41,247 nucleotides of DNA from positions 1 through 41,247 of the forward strand of contig CAVEQO010000020.1 of assembly GCA_963617965.1 (NCBI GenBank), given 5' to 3'. Below the pieces are notes generated by a model. The model ran no database searches. It saw nothing but the letters and a program-made list of their open reading frames with translations, and was not told the DNA's origin. Source of the stretch: UBA6382 sp963617965 (GTDB taxonomy: Bacteria > Bacteroidota > Bacteroidia > Bacteroidales > Bacteroidaceae). Positions 41,125 to 41,247 of this stretch are shown here, one piece after another. Made by a program: the position numbers and the translations under genes. Numbering within the stretch: the stretch's first letter is position 1; every line of letters starts with the position of its first letter.

Positions 41125-41198
41125 GGTCCCATAGCTTAGCTGAATAGAGCGTCAGATTCCGGTTCTGAAGGTCGAGGGTTTGAATCCCTCTGGGATCA
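41125..41198 (+). tRNA. tRNA-Arg(CCG)
   Basis: Acceptor strands GGTCCCA (41125-41131) and TGGGATC (41191-41197) pair with one G-T, discriminator A at 41198. The anticodon stem TCAGA/TCTGA encloses TTCCGGT with anticodon CCG. The T loop is GTTTGAATC. The CCA is not clearly encoded: after A41198 the sequence runs CC then CCA. Confidence 0.95.
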
Positions 41199-41205
41199 CC
41201 CCAAA

Positions 41206-41228
41206 GGCGGCAAAAAAGCCGCCTTTTT
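41206..41228 (+). terminator. Intrinsic terminator after tRNA-Arg
   Basis: GGCGGC (41206-41211) pairs with GCCGCC (41218-41223) around an A6 loop, then TTTTT. A flanking AAA/TTT can extend the stem. It starts 8 bases after the tRNA. Confidence 0.92.
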
Positions 41229-41247
41229 CGTTTAAAATCAAAGAGTT

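Noticed and set aside
1..41247. CRISPR array, prophage, insertion sequence or toxin-antitoxin module
   Set aside because: No regularly spaced repeats, transposase or integrase motifs, terminal inverted repeats or small toxin-like pairs were seen in reading through the window.

Overview
The window looks like core chromosome from a Bacteroidales bacterium, probably Prevotellaceae or a close relative. The evidence is Bacteroidetes-type promoters (TTTG, about 19 nt, TAnnTTTG), little sign of Shine-Dalgarno sequences, and family content: a type IX secretion 'plug' protein (DUF5103), a Porin_10-like porin, DUF1573, DUF3472, DUF2520, secreted GH20 and GH2 enzymes and an OmpA lipoprotein. The genus is inferred from content only. 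Coding density is high and no stretch without a gene reaches 300 bases. I see no phage, transposon, CRISPR array, toxin-antitoxin pair, integrase or SusC/SusD pair.

Layout. (1) 1-682, plus strand: 3' part of tRNA-Gly(GCC) with its terminator, then an unrecognised 183-residue protein. (2) 811-7116, minus strand: mscS-like channel downstream of pheS, a secreted GH20 hexosaminidase, prs, and a GNAT-type protein. (3) 7299-18519 and on to 19046, plus strand: ABC-F ATPase, metA, an RlhA-type U32 protein, an unknown membrane lipoprotein, glnS, dedA, the engB GTPase (GTG start), recR, a small membrane protein, a family 2 glycosyltransferase and an acetyltransferase. (4) 19063-24196: tRNA-Asp(GTC) with promoter and terminator, a 1279-residue GH2 beta-galactosidase, fabD. 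(5) 24373-34916, plus strand: cytoplasmic GH13 enzyme, the overlapping trio DUF2520 / KdsC-like / Maf, a lipoprotein plus DUF3472 pair, glmM, DUF5103, ispE, a DUF1573 protein and a GDP-mannose pyrophosphorylase. (6) 35126-41021, minus strand: class II aldolase, porin, OmpA lipoprotein, rarA. A 66-nt near-perfect hairpin separates (5) from (6). (7) 41099-41228, plus strand: tRNA-Arg(CCG) with -7 box and terminator.

Most genes are housekeeping: translation (pheS, glnS, three tRNAs, ABC-F, rlhA-like, engB), DNA repair (recR, rarA), nucleotide and central metabolism (prs, fba, maf), lipid, envelope and isoprenoid precursors (fabD, glmM, kdsC, manC, ispE) and outer-membrane proteins. Polysaccharide-active enzymes (GH20, GH2, GH13, DUF3472) are scattered and not gathered into a utilisation locus.

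I did not find a convincing new multi-gene system. The parts most worth a second look are the 66-nt hairpin at 34980-35045, the lipoprotein/DUF3472 pair at 28095-29836, the long N-terminal extension of the GH2 enzyme, the C-terminal extension of the glycosyltransferase, the SH3-like membrane lipoprotein at 12076-13089, and the MetA active-site residue that predicts acetyl-CoA use.
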